Of a stretch of DNA of 64,000 bases, positions 50,468 through 62,916 are shown piece after piece. A program made the translations under genes and the position numbers. Each line of letters begins with the position of its first letter. Position 1 is the first letter of the stretch. The stretch comes from Erigeron canadensis (lineage: Eukaryota; Streptophyta; Magnoliopsida; Asterales; Asteraceae). Under the pieces are notes generated by a model that was not told where the DNA came from, did not search any database, and saw only the letters and a list, made by a program, of their open reading frames with translations. The DNA is taken from contig NC_057768.1 of the NCBI RefSeq assembly GCF_010389155.1, positions 15,807,664-15,871,663 on the forward strand. The letters are read 5' to 3'.

Positions 50468-52757
50468 GTAAACCTTTCGGGGGTCCATCGGCGTCGTTAT
50501 GGAAAGGCATAACCAATCCACGAGTAATCCGCAAACTACTATAAAGGCCAATCACACCCAACGGAATTACTCAGCTACTTAAAAGATTGACCCCACCGGG
50601 AACAATATACGTCGCCTCCGGATGGGCTACTTAACACAAATGATCCACGAGACTAAATGTGGGTTAAGCTTAACACTTACTACTCAGTGCTCGAGACTTT
50701 GCACATAAAGAATGCTACTCAATGCTACTTATTTTCATTAGGGCCCTTAACGTGCATGTGACATGGCAACTTAATCAAGTCTAGTGTACTATGTGTACAA
50801 GCCACAAATAATCATCAACAACTCAATCACAAGCTACATTAAACAACAATACAACAATAAGCTCGTATCTACTAAAGCATGCATAAACAATGCCCTAATA
50901 AACCTCCCACATACAACCCATACCTAATATAAGCATGAGATCGTTAACTTCATAAAGTAGAGAGTAATTAATAAAACTAATTTTTGTTATGTCCCCAGGT
51001 GTTAAAAGTAAGTTATCTTACCTTATCTTCGAGTTACGCCTTTACTCCTCGTCAAACAAAGTTTCCTACAAATATATACACATATAGAATTTACATCACT
51101 TCATAAATAGCAATGCATCTCTACAATAATCCCCCTACTGATCGACTTCAAGTTTCCACATTATTAATCACTTTTAATTATTTAGTTGCTCATCCACATT
51201 AATTATCATCTCTAACTAACAGCATAATATCTTGGCATGTAAGAAGTTTTCAACTAATGCATATTGGCCATATTTCGAACAACACTTTGACCAAGTAATT
51301 TCAAAACAAGTTGTAGTCATACTTAGGATCTGATGTTAATAAAACGATTAATGATCAATTAAACTACGTATTTACACTTCAAGGTGAAAGAGCTAAATAA
51401 ACTCTAGATGGTGATGGCCTGTATGTACGTGTAGTCTTGCCATGGCCATAAATTAACATGTCATGCTACTATCTAGTTATTCAATAGTATATGTTTTTTT
51501 CTTTTTCCGCCACATGATTCAGCAACGAGTTCGCCACTTTACAGAATGAGCAAAGTGCCGAGTCTAGTACTTGTAAGCTTACATGAACACTCGACTTCTC
51601 ATAAAAATTATGTCAAATTGAAGCAAGCTACTCGTGTAACTACTGCTCGTAGATAATTTTAGTCCGATCTTTAATTAATTACTTCGCATGCTTGAGATTA
51701 AAAACGTTAAATAATACTCATATATAACCATGTCGCCTAACAAGTCAAGTCGTAATCCTCAACGTTGTGACTAGACTTAACCTAACGCAAGACCCATATT
51801 TCTTGCCTAGTTGACTTAGACTAAATTAATATTTAAAACACACATCAGAAACTCAAAGTGAATCCAGTACATCATGACAAACTCTTTACTCGGGTTATAC
51901 AAACTTTTATAGCATAGATTTGCTACTAATTCTCTGAAAATACTCTTAACAATTCAGCGGTGACTAAAAAGAGAACAACGACTGTATTCATGCAAGAAAA
52001 CTAGACGCGTTTACAAATCGATATAGTGTAATCATATCAATGACACGCGAAAGTAAGGATCAATCCCTACGTACCAAACGATTCTTATGAATGTACACTA
52101 ATGACAACCGAGTGTTACCTTGCTATAAAAACCGAATCAATTTAACCAAACGCAAGCGCAAAGTCACCACTTTACCGCCTCTCCTTCTGCACAGAGTTTC
52201 TTACGTTTCGTTTAGGGTTTTTAGATTTGTTTTTCGAATACAATGAATCGTCCAGGGAGGGTATTTATAAATATTTCGGCCAAGAGATATGACAACACGG
52301 GTTTTATCTACAATTTGGGCCAACGAATATGGAATAGGTTGACTAACAGGCCATATAAAATTCACTACAAAATAGGTATACTAGTGGACCAACTTAGTAA
52401 TTATTCTAATTAATTGTTAACAATAACCTAATTATTCTTTTAGCTTACTTAGATGGATAACGAAATATTGGTCATATATATATATATAGTCAAACTAAAA
52501 TTAAGAATTGTCATGTACAAAAAAAAACGATGAGTGACAGGTTAACGAGACTAGAGAATATTTTAACTTCATCTTCAACTAACAACCACACACTCTACTC
52601 AATTGACACACATATTAATCACACTTAATTTTATGTCACACCCTGAATACGCGACATATTAACTAAGCACATTAAACACATATAACGACCGGATGAAAAG
52701 CTAAGTTTGACTAACGGCAAAATCAACATATATAAGAAAAAGATTTAGGATGTTACA
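50468..52757 (-). mobile_element. T1-type gypsy LTR, lacking its distal ~500 bp
   Basis: Shares GTCCATCGGCGTCGTTA, GTGGGTTAAGCTTAACAC, GCTCGAGACTTT and AGGGCCCTTAACGTGCATG with the T1 LTR at 14613-34490, and ends in GATGTTACA at 52757 (sense start TGTAACATCC). No gene is seen. Internal sequence of the element is missing: a few bases after the LTR, LINE L begins. Confidence 0.8.
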
Positions 52758-52763
52758 ATTGCC

Positions 52764-54132
52764 TAATTTCATGTTGTAACACTATTTATAAGTGCATCAA
52801 CAAGATTATTACAAACAGGATAAAAGAAGGGTTGAATGATTTGGTAAGTGTTAATCAATCGGCATTTGTCCGTGGGCGTCGGATTTCAGATAATATATTG
52901 TCGACACAGGAACTTATGCATAATTATCATAGAAATACGGGTCCCCCTAGATGTGCTTTCAAGATTGATATCCAGAAGGCGTATGATACGGTTGATTGGA
53001 AATTCCTACGTGCAATTCTGATTGGATTCGGCTTCCATTCAACAATGTTTAGATGGATTATGACCTGCGTTATTACAACCTCGTTCTCTTTATCAATATA
53101 AGGTAATCTTTATCAATATAAGGCAAGAAAGGATTGCGACAAGGTGATCCTATGTCTCCTTACTTGTTTACCTTGGTAATGGAAATTTTAACACTTATGT
53201 TGGACAAGAATGTATCGGTTGCATCTCAATTCAGGTTCCATAATAACTGTGATAAGCAGCGTATCACCAATCTATGCTTAGTAGATGATTTGTTTATCTT
53301 CTCTAGGAGTGAGGCGCAATCAGCAAAGGTAATTATGGAGTCTCTAAATGATTTTAGCGATATGTCGGGTTTGAAGCCTAGCCTGCCTAAGAGTACTGTT
53401 TATTTTTGCAATATGCCTAATCATTTGAGGCAGTCTATTTTGAATATTATGCCTTTTGAAGAAGGAAGATTGCCAGTTAAATACCTTGGAGTCCTGCTTG
53501 TATCAACTCGATTGGTGTATAAAAATTGTAAGGTGTTGGTTGAACGCATGGAAAAAAGGGTTGCAGATTGGAGAAATAAGTCGTTGTCGTTTGCAGGTAG
53601 ACTTCAACTTGCTCGGTCTGTTCTTTCATCTTTGCACATATACTGGGCATCTGTCTTTATCCTCCCGCAGTGTATTATTGATGAGCTTGAAAGTAAAATG
53701 CGAAATTTCCTTTGGAATCAGGGAGAATATATTAGAGGTAAAGCAAAAGTGTCTTGGGATGTTATATGTAGGCCACGGAATTAGAGTGGGCTAGGGATAA
53801 GGCGAATTCATGATGTCAACAATGCTTTGATGACCACCCATATCTGGAGTCTTTTGGATCGAAGAGAATCATTGTGGGTGAAGTGGATTCACTCATATAG
53901 ACTTGCTAACTATAGTTTTTGGGATGTCCAAATTCCCAATAACTGCAGCTGGGGATGGCGCAAACTGTTGCAACTTCGTGATCAGGTATGTCCTCATATT
54001 TGGTCCAAAAATGGAAATGGTATGAATACAATGGTTTGGTTTGATATGTGGAATGAAAACTGCCCTATTCAGAATGTAGTTTCTAACCGAGATATTATGC
54101 ATGCGGGTTTTTCCCTACATATGAATGTGAAT
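52764..54132 (+). pseudogene. LINE L ORF2: reverse transcriptase middle and C-terminal part
   Basis: Plus frame ISCCNTIYKCINKIITNRIK, SAFVRGRRISDNILSTQELM, QKAYDTVDWKFLRAIL, a stop near 53101, then RQGDPMSPYLFTLVMEIL, a LVDDLFIFSR box (usual FADD; both Asp kept), LPVKYLGVLLVSTRLVYKNC, GRLQLARSVLSSLHIYWASV, a TAG at 53784, and THIWSLLDRRESLWVKWIHS to HAGFSLHMNV. It is cut at the left by the T1-type LTR and at the right by LTR H1. Confidence 0.85.
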
Positions 54133-56000
54133 TGTAACACCCCGACTAAGGCGGAAACACGAAGTTCCACAGAACGACATCGTACAAAAGATTTAAATAT
54201 AAAACATCAACATAAGGTTTCAAACACCATTCAAATTCAAAAGATTACAAGTTTAAGTTGACGTTTAATAACCATTACATAATCCAAATCCATAATCAAA
54301 AGATAAATTGTTTGCATTACAAACTGTCAAGCATACAACAAATAGAGCAATCACAGAGGCGGTCTTGCTACGAACTTACTGCTCTAAACCTGAAAAGCAT
54401 GAAGAAAAAGTGTCAACTACGAGAGTTGAGTGAGTTCATAGGTTTATACTAACAACACATTTATATTCCATCAATATTCAAAGATAATACGTCATAAAAC
54501 TTTCAAGAGTTCTTTCATAGTGCTCATACTCAAACCGTATGTTAAATTCATAATATTCAAACATAATTATATTTAATATCACTTACATTTAGCCAAAGGC
54601 AAGATTTTGACGAGTAAATGCTTGAGCCACACTAAAACCATTTCACCCAATCAATATATTATTTCATTTCATAGCACAAGCTGTCAATCAAGTGCTTTAA
54701 CAATAATTGGGTCGTGCCATGGAGACAACCATTTAAATTTAAAGCAGATTAGAGCACCGCTCGGGTCGGACTGGAAGTGAAGGTCGTCATGAAGGCAACC
54801 AACATTCCACCGTTACCTATTTAGTGGGTGAGTGGACGACTCCTAGTTGCGCAACCCTCTAACTACAGACCTCTCCTTTCGGAGTTAATAGTAGTGTGTA
54901 CCGAAGTGATACAGTTTCACAGAATTCAAGCTCATCATACAACATATATCACATTGAACATACAATATATCCCATATCATAATCATTCTTTCAAGAATCA
55001 TTTCATATATATAAAGCAATTTTATTTATCATGCTTTTCACCCCGAAAGTAAAACACATAAAATAGTTTGAAAGGGGGCTATGACTCACTTGTTTGGAGT
55101 ATGAAAAGGGGCTGATCAAATGCGAGATCTTCGGCTAGTGGTGTCGTTCCCCAAGCAAGCCTAAACCATGGTATTTAAGTATACACAACGTAAGTGTGTG
55201 TAGCATGAACTAGTAAGCTAGATCATGAGATGTATGCTAGTAAACTTGCCCATCTTTGATTGTTATTATATTGTGAAGTTCAAGTATATTATAGTGCTCA
55301 CATTATTTGGTTAGAAGATATTTGGTGATGAAGGTCATTTCTCATTACACGTTTTTGTTCGTTTATTGGAATTTCGGTAGTTTAGCTTTGATCTATATAA
55401 ATTTCCATTGCATACTTTGCTTAATAATAATATTTGACATTTGTGATCTTATAATATGAATATTGATGAATATTTCTGATTTATATTTATTTATATAATT
55501 TAATATTATTTAATTAATTATTTACTCATTTTATTGATTTATTAATTAAATAATTCCTTATAATTACTTTTAAGTTCTTAAATTGTCTTTAAAATTCATG
55601 GATAATTATACTTTGATTATATACTGACTTTTATGCTTTTTAATTTGTAATATTAAGATTTATACATTTATTTATGCATTATTTTAATTAATTCAATAAT
55701 AGTGATTAATTAGTGATTTTTACCTAATTATTTACCTTTAAATTATACAACAATTATATCTTGTCTTCTTATTATTTTGCTACAGTAGGTTTAAGTTACT
55801 TTTACCATTGGTTATGTAAGTTTAATCAAGTTCATGATTTATATGATTTATTTATTAATTTATATATCTTTAAATTTCCATTTAAATTCATTAAATCACA
55901 AAAATACTTAGAAATTACCACACAATCTTTTGGCCAAAAATCCCAGGACTTTTTAGTAACTTTTATCAAGGTAACTTCATATTTGTTCACCCTTTCTTCT
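54133..56000 (+). mobile_element. long gypsy LTR H1 (partial)
   Basis: Starts TGTAACACCCCGACTAAGG, inserted in LINE L. It shares with H2 a TCAACTACGAGAGTTGAGTG phrase, GGGTCGTGCCATGGAGAC, GCAACCAACCTTCCACC-like words and the AT-rich TTAATTAATTATTTA block. Homology to H2 fades near 55975. No gene. Confidence 0.75.
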
Positions 56001-56089
56001 GCAAAGCTCAAATTGAGGACTTCATGATCAAAAATCGTTTACCAAAATCATGTTTTAAGCCTCATTTCTTAAGCAATTTAGGTACTTCA
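56001..56089. other. junction between LTR H1 and LINE M; nothing recognised
   Basis: AT-rich filler. The minus-strand frame here (QFEVPKLLKK) is not LINE sequence after KINW. Confidence 0.4.
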
Positions 56090-57159
56090 AATTGCCAATT
56101 AATCTTGGCTTTCTGTTTTAAAAATATTTCTTCGTCCATAACAGCCTCATTGAAAGCCTGAACTCGTGCAGCTTCCTCCTCTCTTAATGATACATTTAAA
56201 GGGTCTTTATCCACCGCTCTATGCACTTCATCCAATTCCAGTCTTAGCTTAACAACCTTTTCAAACAAATGACCCTTATCATAGCTTAACAACCTTTAAT
56301 AGCTTAAGTTTCTTAACCACCTTAAACATATAGTGCCCCTCCATAGATGTATTCCAAAGATCAGAAACCACTTGTTTAAATTTATCATGATGCACAAGAA
56401 CATTAGCGAACTTAAATGGTTTAGGTTGGAATTTAGCAGCCATAGGGAAACATAGTATAGCAGGCGCATGATCAGATAAACTATAAGGTTGAAACATAGC
56501 ATGCGCACCTACAAAATCAGCAAGAAATTTTTGATTTGCCATGATTCTATCCAATTTCTTCAAGATTCCAAGCTTCCCTTTTGGTTTCTGATTCCAAGTA
56601 AACTGTAAACCCGATCTATTCACATCAGAAATTTCAAGTTCCTCGACACAATCCTTAAACTCTCTCATAGAAATATCAACATTTGACGAGCTAACCACTT
56701 TATCATTGAGAAATAAAGCAGCATTAAAATCACCAAGTAACACCCAAGGCTTGTCATGGACAAAAGCTTTATGCAAAACCAGGTTATTCCATAAATCACG
56801 TCTTTGAATATAGATATTATGTGCATAAACAAACGAGCATAAGACCACCTTTCGATTAGGATCTGATCTGATAAAGACAACACCATTAAATCAGCTATAT
56901 TAGGATCCCACCCAATGATTATTCTAGAATTCTTGCCACATACATGAGCATTAGAAGTCCAATTCCAATGCGGGAAAACATTACCACATATCCTATCAAG
57001 CTTAGAAGCAAAAACATGTGATTCGAGAATAGCACAGACAGATAATTTATTCTCATTAATTACCTGCCAAACCTTAGTTTGTTTCGGGGAGAAGTTCATA
57101 CCCCGTATATTCCATGAAGCAATGCTATACATGAGGCATCTCTGAAACGGGAGTGCTTT
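56090..57159 (-). pseudogene. LINE M: ORF1 end, ORF2 endonuclease domain
   Basis: ORF2 starts at ATG 57132 (MYSIASWNIRGMNFSPKQTK), with CAILESHVFASKLDRICGN, SRIIIGWDPNIADLMVLS, a frameshift near 56850, then VLCSFVYAHNIYIQRRDLW, VLLGDFNAALFLNDK and YSLSDHAPAILCF, all key AP-endonuclease residues (E, D-N, D-H) being present. It continues DKGHLFEKVVKLRLELDEVH to LKQKAKINW at about 56090, the point just before RT. Ends are cut by LTRs H1 and H2. The ORF1 stop TAG (57127-57125) overlaps the ORF2 ATG. Confidence 0.9.
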
Positions 57160-57683
57160 TGTAACACCTCGACTAAGGCGGAAACACGAGATGCCACAGA
57201 ACGACATGGTACAAAAGACTTAAATATAAAACATCAACACAAGTTTTCAAATGACATTCAAATCCAAAAGATTACAAGTTCAAGATGACGTCTGAATCCA
57301 TTACATAACCAAATTCATAATCATAAGATCAAATGTTTGCGATACTTGTCCAACCATACAACAAACACATAGGATCCAAGAAGCGGTCCATGAAGCAAAC
57401 TTACTGCTCTAAACCTGAAAAACATGAAGAAAAAGTGTCAACTACGAGAGTTGAGTGAGTTCATAGGTTTTAACTAACAATACATATATATATACAAACC
57501 ATATTCAAGGATAATGAGTCCTAAAATTTCCAAGTATTCTTTCAAATAATCAATTATAAAGCGTATGTTCAACTTATAATAACCAACATATTAATATCAA
57601 TATCATTTAGCCACATGGGCATAATTCAAGTAAACTATGATGAGTAAATGCTTGAGCCACTACTACTACCATTTTATCAAGTC

Positions 57684-57722
<39 letters not shown>

Positions 57723-60325
57723 CATTTCATAGCACAAGCTGTCAATCAAGTGCCGTATTAATAATAATAGGGTCGTGCCATGGAGACGACCATTCAAATT
57801 TAAGGTAGCTAGAGCACCACTATGGTCGGACTAGAAGTGAAGGTTGTCACGAAGGCAACCAACCTTCCACCATTACACTTATGGGTGGGTGGACGAAACC
57901 TAGTTGCGCAACTCTCTAACTACAGGCCTCCACTTTCGGAGTAAATAGTAGTGTACCGAAAGAAAACGGGTTGACAGAACTCAAGCTCATCATGAAACAT
58001 TTATCACATTGAACATACAAAACAATTTCATTTCATAATCATATTATCAAAAATCATTTCATATATATATGTATATAAAAGAAATTTTCATTTATATATC
58101 ATGTTTTTCACCCCGATAGTTAAACACATAAAATAGTTTGAAAGGGGGCTATGACTCACTTGATTGGAGTATGAAAGGGGCTGATCAGATGTGTGAAGTA
58201 CGTCTAGTGGTGTCGTCCCTCGAGCAATCCTAAACCATGGTATTTAAAATATGCACAACGTAAGTGTGTGTTGCATGACTAGTAAACTAGATCATGAGAT
58301 GTATGCTAGTAGACTTGCCCATCTTTGGTTGTCGTTTAATTATGGAATTCAAGTACATTATGTTGTTCACCTCATTTGGTTTGAAAACATTTGGTAGTGA
58401 AGGCCATTTATACGATTTTGTTCGGTTATTGGAATTTCGGTAGTTTAACTTTGTTTTATATATATTTTCCATTGCATACCTTGTTTAATAACCATATTTG
58501 ACATTTGTATTCTTATAATATTAATGTTGATATATTTTATTGATTTATAATTATTTATTTAATTTAATATTATTTAATTAATTATTTATTTATTTTATTG
58601 ATTTATTAATTAAATAATTCCTTATAATTATTTTTAAGTCCTTAAATTATCTCTAAAATTCATAGATAATTATAGATGGATTATCTACTGATTTCTAAGC
58701 CTTTTTATTTGTAATATTATAATTTTTATATTTATTTGTGCATTATTTCTATTTATTTAATAATAATGATTAGTTAGTGACTTTTACTTAATAATTTACT
58801 TTTAAATTGTATAGTTCTTGTTCCCTTGCTTGTAATTATTTTTCCTCAGTAGGTTTTGGTCACTTTTATCATTGGTTAAGTAGCTTTGATCAGATTCATG
58901 GTTTATATAATTTATTAATTAATTTATATACCTTTTACTTATCATTTTAATCCATTAAATCATAGAAATTCTTACAAATCACCCCAAGGGCTTTAGTCCG
59001 AAAATTCCAGGCCTTTTTGGCAACTCAAATCAATAAATACCCATCTAATATATACATACACATACATACTTACATTATAATTATACAAAAAAAAGAAGTA
59101 AAAACCTCTTCATTTCTCCCCTATGGCCGTCCCCTCTTCACAACACACACACACACATACCCGCCATTTGAATTCTTGCATGTCTTTTAGTCTTGGGACT
59201 CACCACAAACACATACTAAACACCATTTTACACACACTAGCTTTTATCCTCTCAAGAAAACTCTTTCTCCCTTCTCTTTTCTTCTTCATTTTCGGCAGCC
59301 CAAAAAGGGAAGAAAACACCAACAAAAATCAATTTAAACTCATATTAATAATAAGGGTTTAAGTAGATTAAGCAAGGGTGATATTAAGCTATAGATTAAG
59401 GGTTGTTTCAAGATTTGAATAAGGGTTATTGGAGCTATATAGGCCACAAAAATCAGCAACTTTTCTTCATCAAAATCCAAGTTCTTCAAGGGTATAACAC
59501 TTTATCTCTTGCTAGATTTATCTTATCTATGTTTATATTATAAAGGTTTTATCAAAAGTTCATGTTTCTTCATGTTTTCTTTTAAATATACACTTGATGA
59601 GGGCAAAGTTGATAGGATCTTTTTTTCCATGCTCATGCATGTTGAATCCATGAAGCAAGATTCTAGGATTCAACTAGTTTAAGACTCAAAAATGTAGTTA
59701 TAGATTATATAGCTTTTAAAGCGATTTTTCCTTTGAAAGATGGTTATATTTTTATATATTTTGAAGGTTTATTTTCTGTAAATTTTATTAAAAGTAGACT
59801 TTTGTTGTTGTATTGTTGGATCTATAAAAGTTTGCATCAAAAAGTGTTGATATATGTTAATAGTTGTAAAGCAACTTTTTGCATGAAAAGATGAATATGT
59901 TTTATATAATCTTTATGAATAAATTTTCTTGAAATTTTCATAAATATATGTTTTTATGTTGATGGATTATAGATGGATTAAGATTTGTTGTTAAGATGTT
60001 GAGATAATTGCATGCATGTTAGATTTAAGAAGGTTGGATTTATTATTGGATTATGAGATGATTAGAGACTTGTCTTAACTGAAAAATATGTTAATCTTGG
60101 TGAATATATTCTGGAAAAATTCATAAAATATCAAGGATATAAAGCTTGAATCACAACATGTTAAAATATGCTTGAAATCGTAAACCGAAAGCATGCAAAA
60201 ATGCATTTCTAGCACACACATGCACTATGATCAAATGACCATAAAAATATGATAAACCTACTGGAAATATGATGTAACAAAAGTGAAAAACTAAAGTCAT
60301 TATATGCATGAGATGTATAAGCTAG
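57160..60325 (+). mobile_element. long gypsy LTR H2 (>3 kb)
   Basis: Starts TGTAACACCTCGACTAAGG. After a U3 with an AT block comes a transcript-like zone with CTCTTCATTTCTCCCC, CTTTCTCCCTTCTCTTTTC and an (AC)n run at 59141-59157; a small ORF there is probably not a gene. The end is cut at 60325 by an LTR4 fragment; no TGTTACA end is seen. No gag or pol follows, so it is a solo or truncated LTR. Confidence 0.7.
57689..57719. repeat. (AT)n microsatellite in LTR H2
   Basis: Uninterrupted AT dinucleotides of about 31 bp; the equivalent place in H1 has only a few. Confidence 0.95.
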
Positions 60326-60720
60326 ATGAAATTAATAGAGCAGGCTCTATTTCTTATCCAAAAATCTTCATTTACCTTTATAGATCTTTGATCTTGGTGG
60401 TTTGGAGTGATCCCTTTATCTATATTTGTGGTGGTTCGTCCTTTATTAAATATAGTGGTGAGATCTTAAATCTTCAATTCCTTTATCTGTGTTGGTGGTA
60501 GCTAGACCTTTACCAAACATAGTGGTGGGTTGGAGTGTTTCCTTTATCCATGATTCCGGTGGCTTGGCCATTACAAATATTGGTGGTGGATTCTTTTATC
60601 TATCATTTTATTTATCGTCTTATTTTGTTGTTTATTTCATAAAATCCAGAAAATACCAAAATCTAATTCCATTTTGTTTAATTTCCGTTGTGCTTGAGTT
60701 ATTGCGTGTTTTACGCATCA
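60326..60720 (+). mobile_element. gypsy G LTR4, 3' end fragment
   Basis: From ATGAAATTAATAGAGCAGG to GCATCA at 60720, matching the last ~400 bp of LTR1/LTR3. Framed arms: CTATATTTG 60420-60428 with TAAATATAG 60447-60455 (one G-U pair); CTGTGTTGG 60487-60495 with CAAACATAG 60514-60522 (one mismatch). Confidence 0.85.
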
Positions 60721-61206
60721 GGAGGTTCTCTCTCTGGTCCCCACTTGAATTCTTCTTCTCCCACGATCAGGTGTCACCAAAACAAAACAAAAACACACAA
60801 CTGAATTCTTATCCTTATAGATAGTCATCATCTAGAACAGCCACACACACGTGCTAATCACATGACTTGACCTGGTTATTGAAACCATCAAAACAAAATA
60901 AGTGTTTGAAAATCCCAAGCTGATTCAGTTCCAAGCTAACTCTGTGCAAGCTAACCCAGACTGGTTGTCCCAAGCTGACTCTTCTTCCAAGCTGACCTAG
61001 ATTGGACGAATTTGCGAGCTGATCTTTAAACTTCCTCCACATTTCAGTCTTCCCACTTAAGTAAGGGGAATCCTAAGGGGTAGATAGGATCACCAATCAT
61101 CTTCCCAAAGTGTGCCATCGGGGGAATCATTATCATGGCCTCAGCTGAGTCCAAGCTGACTCGGTCTGAACTGAGTTCAGGGTAACTCAGGGGCAATTTC
61201 GTATCA
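60721..61206 (-). mobile_element. gypsy LTR A' (U3 half)
   Basis: Sense start TGATACG at 61206, inserted in LINE N after a KLK codon run. The first ~165 nt are open and read EAMIMIPPMAHFGKM and GFPLLKWED, like the U3 frame of LTR1-3. There follow seven degenerate CCAAGCTGACT-type words and a stretch equal to 1235-1355 in LTR A. Cut at 60721 against LTR4. Confidence 0.75.
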
Positions 61207-62835
61207 CTTGAGCTTTCCATGCATAACAATCCAAAGAAGAAAAGAATATTTTGGAACACATTGTTTACACCAAACGGGGTGAAACCAATCAACCATGGCA
61301 ACTCTGTTACATAAATCATTCCATGCTAATGACACAGAAAAGTATTCTAACCTTCCAGCAATTGAACGCCACTTAAGGATATCTCGAGAGTTTGACAAAA
61401 CATGAACCGTAAATGAAAAGTAAGTCCAAGCTGATGGCATTCTCCAATTGTCATTATTAACAATATCACCAACTCTTGAATCCAAGCCACAACCCGCATC
61501 TTTTATCCTCCTAGGAGTAACATAGTTAATAAGATGGCAAAAAACATCTCAATTGTCGAACCAAGCCAATGCAAAATTTCCATTACCAAGAGACAACCAA
61601 AAATGTTTTCTAACAAGAGGACGAATTTGTAACAATTTTCTCCAGCTCCATGACACATTACCTCGTAATGGGATCTCCCAAAAACACCTACCTCAAAGCC
61701 TATGTGTATGGATCCACTTAACCCATAAGGACTCTTTTGAAGTCAGGATACTCCAAATATGAGTAGTCATTAAAACAACATTACAAAGATCCAACCGTCG
61801 AATACCTAATCCACCCCCCTGCTTAGGAAGGCAAACCACATCCCACACAATATTTGCCTGTCCTTTCTTCAGAGTTCCTTGACTCCAAAGAAAACCACGC
61901 AGTATTTGTTCAATTTTGGAAGTAACTCTAGTAGGCAAGATAAAAGCCATAGACCAATACACATGCATAGAAGACAAAACTAATTGAACCAATTGCAATC
62001 GGCCTGCAAATGAAAGGAACTAACTTTTCCAGTTGTTTACCCGATTTCTAACCCTTTCCAACAGTTCCTTACAGCTCCTGTACACCAGACATGTGGAAAC
62101 AAGTGGAACCCCAAGATATTTGACAGGTTGGTTACGCTCTTCAAATGGTAAGATGTTCAAAATCGCAAGCTTGACGTGATTGAGAACATTACAAAAATAA
62201 GCAGTACTTTTAGGAAGACTAGGGGTTAAACCTAAAGTAGCCTTGAACTCTTCCAAAGCGTCCCAAACCAATTTAGCTGAGTCAACATCTCCACGCAAGA
62301 AAATGAATAAGGAACCCCTTAGTCCCATAAAGGAATTTTCCTCTCAAGCTAGCGACCCTGCAACGCTGCCTGACGGTGACTCGGTGAGACCCCAGAAACC
62401 TTGGCTAGATGAATATGCTTTTGCAGGGATTCGAACCTGGGTGGTGTTCCCACCAAGTCGCTTTTTAGGGGGCAGGTGGCCACTGGGCTGTAACCCAGAT
62501 GGTTGCAAGAAAATGAATAAGCCAAACATATATTTGTAATTTTCAACTCGTTGCAGTGATGATGAAACTGAAAAACTCCTGCTTCATGAATCTTTCGCTG
62601 CAAGATCAAAGATAAAACTTCCATAACAAGAGTAAATAAGTATGGCGATAAAGGGTCTCCCTGTCTTAATCCTCGTTTTCCTTTAAAGAAACCATGAAGT
62701 GCACCATTAATGCAAACAGAAAAAGAAGAGGTCTTCTGGGAAAACATGAAGTGAAAACCGAAGTTCTTCAAAACAGTCTTCAAAAAAATCCAATCAACTG
62801 TATCATAAGCTTTCTGAATATCAACTTGAAAAGCT
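61207..62835 (-). pseudogene. LINE N ORF2: reverse transcriptase and following region
   Basis: From the right: QKAYDTVDW, FGFHFMFSQKTSSFSVCING, GFFKGKRGLRQGDPLSPYLF, ITNICLA, a SINE insertion, then FIFLRGDVDSAKLV, NQPVKYLGVPLVSTCLVYRS, a stop near 62020, LSSMHVYWSMAFILPTRV, VWDVVCLPKQGGGLGIRRLD, and on to PKYSFLLWIVMHGKLK, where LTR A' cuts it. The FADD catalytic pair is missing. Upstream RT and endonuclease are replaced by a gypsy scrap. Confidence 0.85.
62312..62504 (-). mobile_element. tRNA-derived SINE (193 bp) in LINE N
   Basis: Minus-strand polymerase III promoter: box A-like CAGCCCAGTGG (62490-62480) and perfect box B GGTTCGAATCCC (62437-62426), spaced as in a tRNA. A ~110-nt non-tRNA body follows. 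Flanked by a perfect 17-bp TSD gcaagaaaatgaataag (62295-62311 and 62505-62521). There is no long A tail. I cannot name the family. Confidence 0.9.
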
Positions 62836-62916
62836 TCAGTTAGGTCTTCTGGGAAAACATCAGTGAATTCCTTCAGTAAATATTTCAGGAGACTTGGGAC
62901 TCCAATGAACTCCTTG
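62836..62916 (-). pseudogene. gypsy pol scrap, RT N-terminal region
   Basis: Minus strand reads KEFIGVPSLLKYLLKEFTDV then FPEDL, the start of a plant gypsy RT (compare [12 protein letters not shown] in T1). About 27 codons between LINE N and LTR3. The GTCTTCTGGGAAAACAT word at the junction also occurs by chance at 62732, inside LINE N. Confidence 0.75.

Noticed and set aside
53087..53125. 20-bp tandem duplication TCTTTATCAATATAAGG in LINE L
   Set aside because: The real repeat is short, and alignment with other LINEs shows about the expected length here, so it is more likely point changes than duplication.
59123..59362. 79-codon ORF beginning MAVPSSQHTHTHT
   Set aside because: Lies in the transcript leader of LTR H2 over an (AC)n run; low-complexity and not conserved as protein.
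62426..62490. Possible tRNA gene (box A and box B present)
   Set aside because: Arms do not form a full cloverleaf by eye, a non-tRNA body follows and a 17-bp TSD flanks it; it is a SINE head.
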